In this document: positions 62,567 through 64,000 of the stretch, piece after piece
Position numbering within the stretch: the stretch's first letter is position 1
Layout of the letters: every line of letters starts with the position of its first letter
Assembly: GCF_000526635.1 (NCBI RefSeq)
Contig: NZ_JAGL01000015.1
Location: 1 to 64,000 of the forward strand
DNA length: 64,000 nucleotides
Source: Aminobacter sp. J41
GTDB taxonomy: Bacteria > Pseudomonadota > Alphaproteobacteria > Rhizobiales > Rhizobiaceae
Direction: 5' to 3'
The notes under the pieces: model-generated
What the model was told of the DNA's origin: nothing
Database searches by the model: none
Seen by the model: only the letters and a program-made list of their open reading frames with translations
Position numbers and translations under genes: made by a program

Positions 62567-63556
62567 ATGAAGCTCGGAACCATTCTTCACAACGGCCGGC
62601 GTGAACTTGTCGGTGCCTGCGGCGAGGACAAGGCAGTGCTGCTGCGTCCGCTGCTGGCCGAGGCCGGTCTTGCCGAGGCTGGCCTGTCCATGAACGACTT
62701 CATCGAGGCCGGCGCCCCGGCACTCGAGGCAGCCCGGGCGATCCTCGCTCGCAGCGACCTTCCGGCATCGTATGTGCTCTCGACGGACGGACTCGACTGG
62801 CTCGCCCCGCAGCCGCGCCCGAGCAAGATCCTTGGAGTCGCCTTCAACAATATGGGTATCCGCAAGGCCGCCTTCCGCGATCCCGGCGTGCCGAACTTCT
62901 TCCTCAAGGCGCCGTCGTCGCTCACAGGCCACGGCAAGCCGATCATCGTGCGCAAGAACTATGGCGAAACAATCCCGGAGCTTGAGCTCGCCGGTATTAT
63001 CGGCAAGCGCATCAAGGACGCGACCGTGGAAGAAGCCCGTGCCGCGATCTTCGGCTTCGGCATCATCAACGACATCACCTCGCACGGGCTGAAGTTCCAG
63101 CTCGACTCGATCTCGACCTCGCGCTCGTCGGACCTGCTGCGCCCGTTCCACCTCAACTGGCGGCGCCAACATGGCGAGGAAGACCGCGACGTCCACTACG
63201 TCTACCACGCCCGCTCCAAGGCTTCGGACACCTTCGGCCCGATGGCGCCGTGGATCACGACCGCCGATGATGTGGCCGACCCTAACAACCTCTCCGTCAC
63301 CGGCTGGTTCAACGGTGAGGTGTTCGCCGAGGATTCGACCTCAAACTACCGCTTCAAAGTCGAGGAAGTCGTCGCCGAAGCCTCGCGCTACTTCACGCTG
63401 GAGCCGGGCGACATGTTCTGCTTCGGCACGTCGGCGCGCGGCAACGAAAAGTTTCCGCACGGCCACCGCAGCGTGAACCTGCATGAGACACAGGGTGAGG
63501 TCGCCGTCGAGATCTCTGGCCTCGGCCGTCTCTCCAATCCCGTCATCCTGGAATAG
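62567..63556 (+). CDS. Fumarylacetoacetate-hydrolase-family protein (AraD1-like)
   Basis: 329 residues from the ATG at 62567; a longer frame back to 62357 runs antisense into iclR and is rejected. The fold's blocks are visible: KILGVAFNNMG, YGETIPELELAGIIGKRI with the paired glutamates, and IFGFGIINDITSHG. Similar proteins cleave or dehydrate 2-keto-3-deoxy-sugar acids or keto-enol acids. Divergent from iclR; followed three bases later by a flavin-reductase-like gene. Together with RraA it suggests breakdown of a sugar-acid- or ring-derived diacid. Confidence 0.86.
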   Translation: MKLGTILHNGRRELVGACGEDKAVLLRPLLAEAGLAEAGLSMNDFIEAGAPALEAARAILARSDLPASYVLSTDGLDWLAPQPRPSKILGVAFNNMGIRKAAFRDPGVPNFFLKAPSSLTGHGKPIIVRKNYGETIPELELAGIIGKRIKDATVEEARAAIFGFGIINDITSHGLKFQLDSISTSRSSDLLRPFHLNWRRQHGEEDRDVHYVYHARSKASDTFGPMAPWITTADDVADPNNLSVTGWFNGEVFAEDSTSNYRFKVEEVVAEASRYFTLEPGDMFCFGTSARGNEKFPHGHRSVNLHETQGEVAVEISGLGRLSNPVILE

Positions 63557-63559
63557 TCC

Positions 63560-64000
63560 ATGCTGATCGATCTGCGCGACGCGCCGCTCGCCGACCGCGG
63601 CCTGATGAACGCCATCGTCGCCCCGCGCCCGATCGCGTGGATCGGCAGCCAGGACAGGGAGGGGCGACGAAACCTCGCCCCGTTCTCCCACTTCAACGTC
63701 GCCTCCGGCGCGCCGCCGTTCATCTCAGTGTCGATGAACACGCCGGAGGACCGCCCGCGCAAGGATACCCTCGCCAACATCCTCGACACCGGGGTCTTCT
63801 CCGTGAACCTCGTCAGCGAGGATCTGCTGCGCCAAATGGTGGCAACTTCCGCGCCCCTGCCCCCGGGCACGGACGAGGCGGCAGAACTCGGCATTGCCGT
63901 GGAGCCCTGCGACTACGTCGCCGCACCACGCGTGGCGCGGGCCCCGGCAACGCTCGAATGCCGCCTCTACCGCACCATCGAAATTGAACCAGAACGCGAG
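63560..64000 (+). CDS. Flavin-reductase-like (FMN-binding split-barrel) protein, partial
   Basis: The frame opens with ATG 63560, three bases after the FAH stop, and is still open at the window end (147 codons). It reads MLIDLRDAPLADRGLMNAIV, then APRPIAWIGSQDREGRRNLAPFSHFNVAS, SVSMNTPEDRPRKDTLANIL and FSVNLVSEDLLRQMV. This is the flavin-reductase/'DIM6/NTAB' family domain that binds FMN and often supplies reduced flavin or acts as an oxidoreductase. Full length (~200-210 residues) is not visible. Confidence 0.85.
   Translation, partial: MLIDLRDAPLADRGLMNAIVAPRPIAWIGSQDREGRRNLAPFSHFNVASGAPPFISVSMNTPEDRPRKDTLANILDTGVFSVNLVSEDLLRQMVATSAPLPPGTDEAAELGIAVEPCDYVAAPRVARAPATLECRLYRTIEIEPERE

Noticed and set aside
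1-64000. CRISPR arrays, tRNA/rRNA genes, insertion sequences, integrase or att sites
   Set aside because: Looked for regularly spaced repeats, cloverleaf-like segments and transposase or integrase motifs by eye; none were convincing, though a short tRNA could be missed without a model search.

Overview
The window is GC-rich and densely coded, with short intergenic gaps, many ATGA start/stop overlaps and occasional GTG/TTG starts. The abundance of solute-binding-protein transporters (TRAP, ABC and tripartite tricarboxylate systems) and LysR/IclR/RpiR regulators suggests an alphaproteobacterium, probably Hyphomicrobiales (Phyllobacteriaceae/Rhizobiaceae type). This is an inference from gene content; no rRNA or housekeeping marker is present. 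No tRNA, rRNA, CRISPR array, transposase or phage gene was recognised.

Layout: 0-9.3 kb holds mixed single genes: the end of a TRAP binding protein, an SDR oxidoreductase divergent from a LysR regulator, a membrane sulfatase-like protein, a small unknown protein, a TerC-family membrane protein, a MarR regulator, and a hybrid histidine kinase whose receiver domain is broken by a one-base frameshift. 9.3-15.2 kb is one minus-strand operon: ABC ATPase, binding protein, two permeases, LacI regulator and a metallophosphoesterase. A perfect LacI-type palindrome sits just upstream of its first gene. 15.4-24.8 kb is a putative nitrogen-compound cluster: two paralogous isochorismatase-fold amidases, a glutamine-synthetase-like ligase, a complete branched-chain-amino-acid-type ABC transporter, an RpiR regulator and an N-formylglutamate amidohydrolase. 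Its two divergent promoter regions share a sequence motif.

24.9-33.9 kb carries two LuxR-type regulators (one a 911-residue AAA/TPR protein), azoR with a divergent LysR gene, an EamA transporter with an amber codon near its expected N-terminus, a GST, and a 0.7-kb mosaic of gene remnants (protein-isoaspartate methyltransferase, arginase, dihydrofolate-reductase-like). This looks like a decaying, recombination-prone stretch.

33.9-64 kb is a series of catabolic cassettes, most made of a regulator divergent from a transporter plus a few enzymes: (i) LysR / carboxymuconolactone-decarboxylase-like / 3-hydroxyisobutyrate-dehydrogenase-like / TRAP / aldehyde dehydrogenase; (ii) LysR / peptide-type ABC transporter / DapA-like lyase / two nucleoside hydrolases; (iii) TetR / TRAP / metallo-beta-lactamase-fold hydrolase, with an FAH-family protein and an acyl-CoA ligase beside TetR; (iv) IclR / TctCBA / RraA-like aldolase / FAH-family protein / flavin-reductase-like protein (cut by the window end). 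In (iv) the same TTCCG-N5-CGGAACAT element lies upstream of tctC and in the iclR/FAH divergent region, so IclR probably controls both transcription units. Substrates of all cassettes are unknown; roles beyond family assignment are inference.
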